Part shown: positions 17,381 to 27,300 of the stretch, piece after piece | Position numbering within the stretch: the stretch's first letter is position 1 | Layout of the letters: each line of letters begins with the position of its first letter | Origin: Gammaproteobacteria bacterium | GTDB lineage: Bacteria > Pseudomonadota > Gammaproteobacteria > UBA6429 > Thiohalophilaceae | DNA length: 56,499 nucleotides | Reading direction: 5' to 3' | NCBI GenBank assembly: GCA_023135195.1 | Contig: JAGLTQ010000080.1 | Location: 1 to 56,499, forward strand | Notes under the pieces: model-generated | Told to the model about the DNA's origin: nothing | What the model saw: only the letters and a program-made list of their open reading frames with translations | Database searches by the model: none | Made by a program: the position numbers and the translations under genes

Positions 17381-17995
17381 TTATACATTATGGGTATGTT
17401 TTTTCCATACTGGATGATTCCCTACCAGTTTTAATGTCGTCTGTAACAATGTTTTCCCTGGTTCAGTAATATGCCATGTAGACGCGCCAGAAGGATGTGG
17501 CAGGGGAATAAAATCAACTTGCTTGCCATTAATATCCAGCTGATGAATCTGACCAATAATATCTGTGAGTTTTTTAACTTCAAAAAATTGACTGATTGCT
17601 AATTTTCCAACCGGTAAGATTAATTTAGGTTGTAATAGCTTATATTCCATTTCTAACCAGTGGGAACAGGTTTTAATTTCTGTCAGGTTGGGTACTCTGT
17701 CACCTCCACGTGGTTTTTTACCGGGAAAGCAACGACACACTGCCGACATATAAACCAGATTTCTAAACTCTTCTTCAGAGAGTCCTATTTGATTAAACCA
17801 TTTAAATAGTGTTTTTCCTGCTGTCCAGGCAAAGGGTTTTGGAATAAGTATTTCTTTATCTCCCGGCGCCTGCCCAATAAGCATAATTGGTGAAAGTATA
17901 GGATTTCCCGCTACAGGAGGCCCATACATATCAGGACATTGGGTGCATTTTTTAAGTCGTGTTTGGTGATTTTTTATTTTTGTATTTATAGTCAT
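17381..17995 (-). CDS. Uracil-DNA glycosylase family protein with FeS-type cysteines
   Basis: Motif A reads LIGQAPGDKE followed by PFAWTAG, and the distal motif reads PLPHPSGAS, both characteristic of the uracil-DNA glycosylase superfamily. Cysteines at CTQCP (17 and 20), a later VCRCF and TCSHW fit the four-cysteine [4Fe-4S] arrangement of families 4/5. The 204-residue length is right. The motif A spacing differs from textbook family 4, so the exact family is uncertain. It would excise uracil or related bases from DNA. It stands alone, facing away from cmoM. Confidence 0.82.
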   Translation of the reverse strand: MTINTKIKNHQTRLKKCTQCPDMYGPPVAGNPILSPIMLIGQAPGDKEILIPKPFAWTAGKTLFKWFNQIGLSEEEFRNLVYMSAVCRCFPGKKPRGGDRVPNLTEIKTCSHWLEMEYKLLQPKLILPVGKLAISQFFEVKKLTDIIGQIHQLDINGKQVDFIPLPHPSGASTWHITEPGKTLLQTTLKLVGNHPVWKKHTHNV

Positions 17996-18065
17996 GTTTT
18001 AATTATATATAAAATATTTACCCGTATACTATGAATATCATCCCTGGCAGATATTAATATATAAT

Positions 18066-18848
18066 ATGACTCAAAAATATGACAAAAATTTCGATGATTT
18101 ATCCTCTCGTTTCCAAAAGAATATTTACCATACAGCAAAAGGAAAAATCAGGTTAAATATATTATGGCGAGATTTGATTGAAATCATTCCTGAAATAGAA
18201 ACTGGCGGTTTGTCTATTCTGGATGCGGGTGCTGGACAGGGTAACTTTGCATTACAGTTAGCACAGAAAAATCATATGCTGACATTATGCGATTTATCTA
18301 AAAACATGTTAGAAGATGCTCAAAAATTATTTATTGAGCATGAACTCGATACCGATGTTCGTTTTATTCATGTGGCTGTACAAGAGTTGTCAGAGCATGT
18401 TGATATTCAATATGATGTTGTGCTTTTTCATGCCGTTTTAGAGTGGTTGGCTGAACCAGAAGAAACATTAAAAGAACTCTTGAAATTCATTAAACCAGGT
18501 GGATATTTATCATTGATGTTTTATAGTCGTACCGGTTTAATTTTTCAGAACCTTACTCGTGGGAATTTTGATTATGTACTAAATGATTCCTTATCTGGCA
18601 AAGGAAAAACATTAACGCCGACTAACCCTCAAGATCCTGAAGATGTTTATCGGTGGTTAAATACTTTGAAGTTTGAAACAAAAGTAAAAAGTGGTGTACG
18701 TGTGTTTTATGATGGTATTAGTCGTGAAAGACGTAAGCAAATAAATGAAGATGAGCTGATTGAATTAGAAAAACAGTATTCACGTATTGAGCCATATAAT
18801 GAATTAGCACGATACGTCCATGTGATATGTAAAAAACCGGGTGATTAA
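18066..18848 (+). CDS. cmoM: tRNA 5-carboxymethoxyuridine methyltransferase CmoM
   Basis: CmoM (formerly SmtA) methylates cmo5U34 to mcmo5U34 using SAM. The opening KNFDDLSSRFQKNIYHTAKGKIRLNILW is the strongest signature. The SAM motif LDAGAGQGNFAL lies at about 51-62 and VVLFHAVLEWL near 120. The length of 260 is normal. Its substrate-makers, cmoA and cmoB, lie about 11 kb away in the same window. Confidence 0.93.
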   Translation: MTQKYDKNFDDLSSRFQKNIYHTAKGKIRLNILWRDLIEIIPEIETGGLSILDAGAGQGNFALQLAQKNHMLTLCDLSKNMLEDAQKLFIEHELDTDVRFIHVAVQELSEHVDIQYDVVLFHAVLEWLAEPEETLKELLKFIKPGGYLSLMFYSRTGLIFQNLTRGNFDYVLNDSLSGKGKTLTPTNPQDPEDVYRWLNTLKFETKVKSGVRVFYDGISRERRKQINEDELIELEKQYSRIEPYNELARYVHVICKKPGD

Positions 18849-19017
18849 CAGGGTTATTTTGTCGGTTTTTATTCTAAAATAATAAAATATGAGGCGAAAA
18901 TAGATTGCTTTATGCAGTAAGTGCTACTTTATGTATGTGCATTTTTAATGTATCTGGGTTAGTATAAATATATTCCCCTATGTCTATAATACAAAAATTA
19001 TAGCTGCGTGAGGTACC

Positions 19018-19710
19018 ATGTATCCAAAAGATTTAAATGTTGTTCTTGTTTACGTTAAATCTCTTCTTGTATCCTTTACGTTGACCATGGCTGCTGCTTT
19101 TCTGCAGATAAAAATTATTCTCGGAATTACCGATTTTAAAGCTCTTTACTTACTTGCCCCTGCGGTCATTGCATTAGGCTTCGGTATACTGGCTGCACGA
19201 ATTATCATATTATTTAACGAGCTAAAGTGGTATTCCATACGAGACCAACTTACCAATACCTTTAATCATGGATATTACAAACAAGTATTAAATGACTGGT
19301 GTCATGAAAATAAAACTTTTTCATTAATATTAATGGATATTGATTATTTTAAGAAAGTTAATGATTTATATGGACATCAAGTCGGAGATAAAACTCTCAT
19401 TTGCATAAGTGAGTTAGTATCAGAAACTAAACGACTGTATGACGTTTTTGCCCGTCATGGTGGTGAGGAATTTGTTATCCTGGCTCCACGAACGGATTTG
19501 ATTGAAGCCGAAGATCTTGCAAATAGGATAAGAAAAGTAATAAGAGAAGCGACTATGCCGTCAGGGGATAAATTGACCTGTAGTTTTGGCGTTGCAGAAT
19601 ATAGGCTTGATCGAGACTCACCAAGTGTACTATTTGATCGTGCAGACAAAGCTTTATATGAATCAAAACATAACGGTCGAGATCGCGTCACACTCGAAAA
19701 GGAAGAGTGA
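19018..19710 (+). CDS. Membrane-anchored GGDEF diguanylate cyclase
   Basis: Two hydrophobic helices (about 12-35 and 43-68) precede a complete GGDEF domain. The metal site is in LMDIDYFKKVND (107-116), the active loop reads GGEEF (148-152), and RLYD (139-142), five residues before it, is an intact RxxD inhibitory site. So it is likely an active, feedback-inhibited cyclase that makes cyclic di-GMP at the inner membrane. There is no recognisable periplasmic sensor domain. It is transcribed alone. Confidence 0.92.
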   Translation: MYPKDLNVVLVYVKSLLVSFTLTMAAAFLQIKIILGITDFKALYLLAPAVIALGFGILAARIIILFNELKWYSIRDQLTNTFNHGYYKQVLNDWCHENKTFSLILMDIDYFKKVNDLYGHQVGDKTLICISELVSETKRLYDVFARHGGEEFVILAPRTDLIEAEDLANRIRKVIREATMPSGDKLTCSFGVAEYRLDRDSPSVLFDRADKALYESKHNGRDRVTLEKEE

Positions 19711-19746
19711 TGGAAATATTCTGTTATTAGAACAGTATAACTTTTA

Positions 19747-20958
19747 TTAAGCCTCTAATGTTGGGCGTATCGTTTTATATACCCGCTCAACATCAATCAC
19801 TTGTAAACAAACATTATCACTGCAAGGGGTCTTGCGATGATTGCTCGCACTCACGCAAGGTGAACACGCTAAGCCAGCATAAATAGCGGTACTGTTACCT
19901 AACGAGCCATATAATTTTGGCGTTTCTGGTCCAAAAATAACATAGGTTTTTAAGTCTGTTATAGCAGAGAAATGGCCTGGGCCAGAATCGTTGGTTAGCA
20001 TCATGTGCGAAATACTGTATAGAGCAGGCAACTCTGATAATTGTAATTGGCCTGCAAAGTTAATACAGCGTTCATTATTTACTTGTTCCTTAAGTCCAGC
20101 CGCCTCTTCTTTCTCACTGGGAGCACCAGTGATCAGTATGATTGTATCTTCAAAATCATTTAATATTTTTTTTATTAATTCGATATATCTTTCCGGCATC
20201 CAGCGACGTTGAATAAGTAATTCACTTGCATTGGGGTTTATTAATACAATGCGTTGCTTGTCTTTATCGTATTCTGAATATACCCCTTTTACATGCAGGT
20301 GCAGGTCGTTTTTTTCTTTATCGCTTATTGTTGCTTTAGCTAACACAATTTCGTCATCATGAATTAGTGTTTTTGAATAGGGCACTTCATGTTTTGCTGC
20401 ATATGCCGCATTTACCAGTGCGATGAAGTTTTTACTGATATGCATGTGAGCGTTATAGGCAACTTCATGAGTAAGAAGAGAACCACGGTATAGACCTTCA
20501 TTATGAAATGCGTGATAGCCAATACGGCGTTCTGCACCACTTAAACCGGTTAGTAGCGCCGTAAAACGTGAGAATAATTCAAGATCAATGACGGTATCTA
20601 TTTTATTTTTACGTGTCCAAATGAAAAAACGTAATGTGTCTATTACCAGTGAGCTAAGGCTATCTTCCCGAATAGTGAATATATTTTCTTTCGGTACTGT
20701 TCCTAATAAATATAAGCTGGGAGCATTTTTTTTGAATATAACAAAGAAAAGGGATGCACCCTTGTCTTTTAGTTTACGCATAGCCGGGTCAACAAGTATA
20801 GCGCTGCCCATTTCTGAAAGTTCAATTAACAATACATTTTTGACATCTGTTGGTTTTTTAAAGCTAAAAATAGAAAGCAGCTTTATTAACAGGGTAACTA
20901 GAAAACATAAGGGAACACCGGCCAGGTGATCAATACGACGCATAGTATCTACTTTCAT
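19747..20958 (-). CDS. Glycosyltransferase family 9 (heptosyltransferase-like)
   Basis: The 403-residue protein has a GT-B fold of the ADP-heptose:LPS type. It has an N-terminal ALVDPAMRKLK-like strand-helix (ELSEMGSAILVDP), DTVIDLELFSRFTALLTGL, a middle VLINPNASELLIQRRW and a C-terminal donor-site motif TNDSGPGHFSAI, followed by VIFGPETPKLYG. Family 9 enzymes transfer heptose or related sugars to LPS core. It is the last of four minus-strand genes (GT39, PAP2, flippase-like, GT9), 47 bp after the flippase-like gene. Confidence 0.85.
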   Translation of the reverse strand: MKVDTMRRIDHLAGVPLCFLVTLLIKLLSIFSFKKPTDVKNVLLIELSEMGSAILVDPAMRKLKDKGASLFFVIFKKNAPSLYLLGTVPKENIFTIREDSLSSLVIDTLRFFIWTRKNKIDTVIDLELFSRFTALLTGLSGAERRIGYHAFHNEGLYRGSLLTHEVAYNAHMHISKNFIALVNAAYAAKHEVPYSKTLIHDDEIVLAKATISDKEKNDLHLHVKGVYSEYDKDKQRIVLINPNASELLIQRRWMPERYIELIKKILNDFEDTIILITGAPSEKEEAAGLKEQVNNERCINFAGQLQLSELPALYSISHMMLTNDSGPGHFSAITDLKTYVIFGPETPKLYGSLGNSTAIYAGLACSPCVSASNHRKTPCSDNVCLQVIDVERVYKTIRPTLEA

Positions 20959-21005
20959 ATTATTTCTGCTTTTTTATAAAGTATTATAGATAGTTAAAAT
21001 TATTT

Positions 21006-21941
21006 TTATTTACGATGTAGGTAAGTATATAAACCAGGCAAGCTGGAAATTATTAATATAATGCCATATAAAATCGACATTGATAATATATTTGCGGCTA
21101 CTCCGCCGATAAGTCCAAATAAACCAACCATTGCACCTTCACGAATTCCCCAGCCAGCAAGTGAAACAGGTATTAACGTTAGCAGGATAACAGGGGGAAC
21201 GATAACGGCAATTGTAAGAAGGTCATATTCAAGCCCAACACTCTGACCAACAAGATAGATATTAATAATTGAAAATAAGTGGATCAATACACCAATGACA
21301 AGGTGAAAAGATATAGATCGAAGATCATGCAGGATTCGATTAAGTTGTTTCGACACTCTCAGGATGTAGCTTAATAATCGACCTTTGTGTAATGCTTTAA
21401 TTTTGTGAATATAAATAAAAGTAATAAAGCCTAATAAACCAGCCAGAACAATGACATTAATCATTAGGAATAAATTTTCAGGTAGTAAGCCGGGTAAGAA
21501 ATAATTTGCGACGAGGTTTAAAATAAGTAAACCGGAAAGTCCCAAAATACGATCAATGAACACACCAATAAAGGCGTCACGTTTACGGTGTCCTTTTGTT
21601 GCAACATCAAGAACGCGGACTGCATCACCGCCGATGCTGGTGGGTAAGCCTTGATTAAAGAATGAGCCTTTGAAGTAACTGCGCATGTAGAATTCGGACT
21701 TTTGTCCAAAGTTTAGTGCCTTCATTACCCTGCCCCAACGGTAGCCGGCGAGCAAAGTACTTAATAGTTGAAATAAAATAGCAAGGATGAGTAATTGAAT
21801 ATCTGCATGAAGAATAATATCTTTTACACTTTTAAATTCAATATTTCTGAATATAAGGGTAAGCAGGACGGCTGTAATAATAATGCGTATGAGCCAGCTC
21901 CATTTAAAACTTAATTTTTCTTCACTCTCAATGTCGGTCAT
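21006..21941 (-). CDS. Flippase-like integral membrane protein (UPF0104/LPG synthase TM family)
   Basis: The 311-residue protein has seven or eight membrane helices. It carries the conserved family motifs FFNQGLPTSIGGDAVRVLDV (18 or so residues, near 105-125) and VSLAGWGIREGAMVGLFGLIG near the C-terminus, typical of the lysylphosphatidylglycerol synthase transmembrane/UPF0104 family. Members are thought to flip or transfer lipid-linked compounds. Its ATG overlaps the PAP2 stop (ATGA), so the two are translationally coupled in an envelope operon. Confidence 0.85.
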   Translation of the reverse strand: MTDIESEEKLSFKWSWLIRIIITAVLLTLIFRNIEFKSVKDIILHADIQLLILAILFQLLSTLLAGYRWGRVMKALNFGQKSEFYMRSYFKGSFFNQGLPTSIGGDAVRVLDVATKGHRKRDAFIGVFIDRILGLSGLLILNLVANYFLPGLLPENLFLMINVIVLAGLLGFITFIYIHKIKALHKGRLLSYILRVSKQLNRILHDLRSISFHLVIGVLIHLFSIINIYLVGQSVGLEYDLLTIAVIVPPVILLTLIPVSLAGWGIREGAMVGLFGLIGGVAANILSMSILYGIILIISSLPGLYTYLHRK

Positions 21942-22741
21942 TTTTTAACTCGGGTTAAAATGGGGTCTAAAAATAACGATTTTAAACCTTTAAGGCTTAA
22001 TATAAAACATATTATCGGTGTTAATACTTCGAGAATACGGGCCTCTTTATCACCACCATCATGTAAAAACACAAGGTGTATGACTGCTAAAACGAGTATT
22101 ACAGTAACAATACGTTGGGCGACTAGATTATTTCCAGATGTAGGCAATAATTTCATGCTGAGATAGGCTGCGAACCAGCCAAAAAACATTCCCCCCAGGA
22201 TATCTATTGGCCAATGAACACCGGTCGCGATACGTGATAAAGCAATGATTGAAGCATAAATTATAACGGCTGAACGAATTCGTACATCTGTAACTAAAAA
22301 TATAACCATTGCTGCCAGAGTAAATGGCGCTGCAGCGTGACCGGATGGAAATGATGATGCTGAGAATTGATGGCCTAACTGATGGAATAAACCAGCAGGA
22401 AATATAGCCGGAGGCCGGGGTACAGATAAAAATTCCTTAAACCCGTGTAAAAAGAATGCGGCGATAATAGCGGCAATAAAACTTTTCACCATGATGTCCG
22501 GACGTTTAGCGACAAAGGGCAGCATTAGTATCATCACCATTGCAGCATCACCATAAAGAGTAATATTGATCCAGATACTCTCTGCGGGAAGGTATAGCGC
22601 GTGATTAAGGTATAAAAATAGAGGTTGATTGGTCCCTGTTATTCCAATAATTAACATTGCCAGTAATGCAAAAGTGGGGATTGCCCAAAACCAGGGGGAA
22701 GATAAGGACACAGTGGAATAAGGTAGAGAACTGATTTTCAT
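21938..22741 (-). CDS. PAP2-family lipid phosphatase
   Basis: All three phosphatase motifs are present: KEFLSVPRPPA (KxxxxxxRP), FPSGHAAAPF (PSGH) and SRIATGVHWPIDILGG (SRxxxxxHxxxD). Six membrane helices are apparent. The chosen ATG at 22741 has AAAGGA six bases upstream, and a frame opening 24 bases earlier lacks such a site. Family members dephosphorylate lipid phosphates such as undecaprenyl pyrophosphate or lipid A. Sitting between a GT39 and a flippase-like gene, it probably acts on a lipid-linked sugar carrier or lipid A. Confidence 0.9.
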   Translation of the reverse strand: MKISSLPYSTVSLSSPWFWAIPTFALLAMLIIGITGTNQPLFLYLNHALYLPAESIWINITLYGDAAMVMILMLPFVAKRPDIMVKSFIAAIIAAFFLHGFKEFLSVPRPPAIFPAGLFHQLGHQFSASSFPSGHAAAPFTLAAMVIFLVTDVRIRSAVIIYASIIALSRIATGVHWPIDILGGMFFGWFAAYLSMKLLPTSGNNLVAQRIVTVILVLAVIHLVFLHDGGDKEARILEVLTPIICFILSLKGLKSLFLDPILTRVKK

Positions 22742-22743
22742 GT

Positions 22744-24234
22744 TTATCCTTTGTAGCCAAAACATTTATAGAGTTGATAGGTTGCAGCTTTTTTATTATT
22801 TATGAGCTGAGATACATTTTTATTCTGCTCACAACGCTCAAACTTATTTACTCCGCTTGCTGTAGTGTTTTTATATTTTGGTGGTACGACTAAAACACCG
22901 TTACTTCCAATTTGTGCTGAACCATACCAAATGTCAGATTGACCATATCGTTGATCGGTTACCTGAACCGGGGCTGGTTTTGCGTACCATGCGAGACGGC
23001 TGAATTGCGACCAGTTACCAACAAAAATCATTGTTGGTTTGTTCTGTTCTTTTTGCATTTCTTTTTGTAATGCAACAGCCTGATGCGCTACCTTTTCCCA
23101 GCCGTAAATATCTTCCAAAGGATGTTTGTTATTTTCAAACGGCATTAATGAAGTTGCTAACAATAAATGCAGGGTGATAATAATAATGAAGGAGTAAATA
23201 AGACTGAAGTAAGAAAAGACACGAACACTTTTTTTGTACCAGTGCTGGCTAACCCACTTTGCAGTAAGAGGCGTTAAAGCTATCCAGCCTAATGCGGTCC
23301 AATGTGGAAGGGTTTGTTCATAACCACTCATCCATGCAAATAAAATTAAAACAGGCAAAGCAAAGGCAAGGATATACTTTTCATTTTTCTTTCGAATATT
23401 TTCATTGCTGTTTTTTAAACTGGAAAAAATAGCGAGTAAACCAAATATAAAGACAGCGGGTGAATACGCGATAAATTGTGCGGCTTGTGATGTGAGTAAG
23501 CTTTTAACCTGCCATGATTTTTCAGGAGCGCCGTGACTTAATTGGTATGAAATAGAAATCCAGTCGTGTTGAATATTCCAGTATAAAACAGGACTAATAA
23601 CAATCGCCGCCAGCATTATGGCAATCCATGGCCACTTCGTAATTAAAGATTTTTGTGATTTATAAATTATTAAACCCAGGATAGCCGTTACAACTAAAGT
23701 AACTGCAGTGTATTTTGATAAACCGGCAAGGCCAAATAAAATGCCGACATAAATCCAGAGGTGTTGCTGGTTTTCTTTTAGCACCCGGAATAAAAGCCAG
23801 GCTGCAGAAATTGCGATAGGTATTAACGGCGTATCCGGTAACATCGCAAGACCAAATAATTGAGAAATAATACTTGCTTGATAAAGAAGTACAGCAATCG
23901 TGCCCAGCCATTCTGATTCAGCGGGGAAAAGTTCTCGAGTAAATCCGTAGAGCAAAAAACTGGTAAGAGCCGCGAGCAGCAGCGGCCAAATTCTTAATGC
24001 AAAGTCGCTATCTGAAAATTGCAGAATAAAGGCATTTAACCAACCTGATAATGGAGGATGATCAAAATAACTCCAGTCAAGATAATATCCGTATAACGCG
24101 TATTGAGCTTCATCATTCGTTAATTCAGCCTGTCCCATGGTGAGCAGGTGTAATAAGCTAAAAAACACAACCATAAAAATGGCGGTATTCCTGGGCGATG
24201 AGAATAAAGGGGATGATGAAAAATAAGAAAGCAC
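22744..24234 (-). CDS. GT39/ArnT-like polyprenyl-phosphate glycosyltransferase
   Basis: The product (496 residues) has about eleven membrane helices and the first-loop motif LTNDEAQYALYGYYL with DHPPLSGWL, which carries the catalytic Asp-Glu of dolichyl/undecaprenyl-phosphate-sugar transferases (PMT/ArnT superfamily). The C-terminal periplasmic part holds FVGNWSQFSRLAWYAKP and a Cys pair. It would add a sugar from undecaprenyl phosphate to an envelope acceptor such as lipid A. It is the promoter-proximal gene of the four-gene envelope operon and ends 2 bases before the PAP2 ATG. Confidence 0.87.
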   Translation of the reverse strand: MLSYFSSSPLFSSPRNTAIFMVVFFSLLHLLTMGQAELTNDEAQYALYGYYLDWSYFDHPPLSGWLNAFILQFSDSDFALRIWPLLLAALTSFLLYGFTRELFPAESEWLGTIAVLLYQASIISQLFGLAMLPDTPLIPIAISAAWLLFRVLKENQQHLWIYVGILFGLAGLSKYTAVTLVVTAILGLIIYKSQKSLITKWPWIAIMLAAIVISPVLYWNIQHDWISISYQLSHGAPEKSWQVKSLLTSQAAQFIAYSPAVFIFGLLAIFSSLKNSNENIRKKNEKYILAFALPVLILFAWMSGYEQTLPHWTALGWIALTPLTAKWVSQHWYKKSVRVFSYFSLIYSFIIIITLHLLLATSLMPFENNKHPLEDIYGWEKVAHQAVALQKEMQKEQNKPTMIFVGNWSQFSRLAWYAKPAPVQVTDQRYGQSDIWYGSAQIGSNGVLVVPPKYKNTTASGVNKFERCEQNKNVSQLINNKKAATYQLYKCFGYKG

Positions 24235-24331
24235 TGTTTATTTACTCTATATTATATAGCTGTACTCTACCAGATCTCGCTTTACTGTGCATCTGGCGCG
24301 TAATGTTAATTAAATCAAAAGATTTTAATAA

Positions 24332-27300
24332 TTAAATTATTTTTTTGACTTCCTGCCACTGTTTCTCTAACCGTTTTTCCGAAACCGGTATCAGGGTCTT
24401 TAAGCCCTGGGCAAAAAGTGAAACGCGATATTCTTCAAGCATCCAACGATAGAGAGAAAAAACAGGATGTTCGTAATACTCATCATTAAGCTTAACAAAG
24501 TGTTCCCAATAGGGGGCTAGAATATTGGTGTATTGTCGATCACGATCTGCTGTTTCTTGCAGTTTGTCTAAACGTTGTTGTATTGCCTGTAAGTAACGCG
24601 GGTAACTGTTTAAATATTCTATCGGTGTGAAATAAATAAAATCTTCATAAATTAAATGATCAAGCTGAGATTGAATGTCATTTAAACTAATAAGCCAGTT
24701 AGGTTTGTTATTTTGTTTTAATTGCTTGCGAATTTTATGATAACTATCAAAAACTTTTGTTAGTATTGCGCATATCTCATTGGCGTTATTAACCAGATTA
24801 TTACTCCCCTGTTGTAAGTTCTGGTTAAAGGATTCTTTGTCCCGAATAATGTTTTTTGTAGTAAAAAAACTTTGTTCAATACTGGCATCTATAATAGAAA
24901 GTTTTAAATCATTACAACTGCCAACACTTGTGTAGCTCATGCATATTTTCTGAATGTTAGGTAAGTTTTTATTTAAATATTTAACTTGTTGTTTCAGGGC
25001 TAAAAAATATAAACGTTTTAAGCCATCGTGATGAATTTCTTGTGCCAGGTTTTCATTGTCAATAACAACAATTGAGATGCTTTCATCATCATCCTGTAGT
25101 GCAGGAAACCCCTTGATATTAAGGCTGTTCTGGGTTTTATTAATAACAGACGGCAACTTGTCGAAGCTCCACTCAGTTAACCCTTTTTGCTCTATTTCCC
25201 ATTTAATGTTTTTACTGAATTGTTCAGATACTTCCTGACTTAGTGATTCCTGTAATACTCGTAAATTACGACCGTGAGCAATTTTTTTATTATACTGATC
25301 TCGAATATCAAAGCGCATAAAAAAATGGGCATCCAGACTATCAATTTGCCAGGCATTATCGGGGATTTCTATGCCCGTTATTCGGGTTAGTTGCTGACTT
25401 ATAGAGTAAATAAGTGGTGATGAATGATCGGTGATAGCATCAATACAGGCATCAGTAAATTGAGGTACAGGAACAAAATTTTTGCGCATATTTTTGGGTA
25501 ATGTTTTAATAAGCTGTGTAATTTTGTCGCGTAATAAAGCAGGTATTAACCATTCAAATTGAACCGGGTTAAGCGTATTGAGTAAAGCAAGAGGTAACGT
25601 TAAGGTCACCCCATCATCTTCACTCGCTGGATCAAAATGATAAGATAACGGCAGTGCCGTATTATTTATCACAAGCTGTTTTGGATATTGTTCCTCTGTA
25701 ATATCGCCAGCACTGTGTTGCATAAGATATTCACGATTAAGAAATAGTGTTTTAGCATTATTTTTTTCTGCTTCTTTGCGCCAGGTATCAAACCTTTTAC
25801 TGTTATAAATTCCGGCGGGAATACATTCATCATAAAATTGGTAGACAACCTCATCATCTACCAGGACATCCTGACGTCGTGATTGATGTTCCAATTTCTC
25901 TATATCAGTAAATAACTTTTCATTGTGCTGGAAAAATGCCGCATGTCCGGAATATTCTCTGTTTACAAAAGCACCCCTGATAAAAAGTTCACGGGAAAAT
26001 TCTGGATCGATAGGGCCATAGTTTATTTTTTTACGTGGGTTAATGATGAGACCATATAAGGTCGACTTTTCATAAGCGGCAATTTGTGCAGGACGTTTTT
26101 CCCAGTGTGCTTCAAAATATGATTTTTTAATTAAATGACTGGCTTGTTTTTCCAGCCACAAAGGATCAATTTGCGCTACCGTTAATCCGTAGTGACGTTG
26201 GGTCTCCAGCATTTCTGCTGCCATAATCCATAATGGACGTTTTTTTCGTAAGTTCGAACCAGGGAATATGGCAAAGATGTTATTTCGCGCTCCCTGATAT
26301 TCGCCATCTTCATTTTTTAAACCTGCATGGCTTAGAAGACCGCTTAAAAGTGCCTGATGAATAGCATCATATCCAGCAACGGTAGTATTAATTTTATATT
26401 TAACTTCATTACATTGATTAAGAAGCTGGCTATGTATATCGCGCCATTCGAGCATGCGTGTATAGGAAAGAAAGCTGGCCTTACATAATTTGCGTAACTT
26501 GTTTTGCGAAAGATGCTGGCGCTGTTCCTGATAAAAATTCCATAAATTGAGATAAGCAATAAAATCTGATTTTTCATCTTTGAATTGTGAATGAGCCTGA
26601 TCAGCTTGCTGTTGTTTGTCCATTGGACGTTCTCGAGGATCAGCAATACTCAGGGCGCTGACGATAATCAGAACTTCATTCAAACTGGAAAATTCATTAG
26701 CCGCAATGAGCATGCGGGCATAGCGTGGTTCAATAGGAAAACGTGATAATATTTTTCCAATGTGTGTAATGTTCTGCTTATTCATTGCTTGTAGTTCTTC
26801 AAGCAATTGGTAACCGTCTTTAATTAAACGTGAATCAGGTTTATCTATAAAGGGAAATTTTTCAATGTTACCAAGACGAATGTTATGCATTTGCAATATA
26901 ACACTGGCCAGGTTGGTGCGCAGAATTTCAGGGTCGGTAAAAACCTGACGATTATTAAAATCATCTTCTGAATATAAACGAATACAAATGCCGTCACTGG
27001 TACGGCCACAACGTCCTTTGCGTTGGTTTGCACTTGCTTGTGATACTCGCTCAATAGGTAAGCGTTGTACTTTGGTGCGGTAACTATAGCGACTTATACG
27101 CGCGTAACCGGTATCAATAACATATTGAATGCCTGGGATGGTTAATGATGTTTCTGCAACATTGGTGGCTAAAATAATTCTTCGATATGCGTGTGACTTA
27201 AAGACTTTTTGTTGTTCTGCATTACTGAGCCTTGAATAAAGTGGAATAATTTCTGTTTTATCCGGGTGATGTTTACGTAAGGCTTCAGCTGCTTCGCGTA

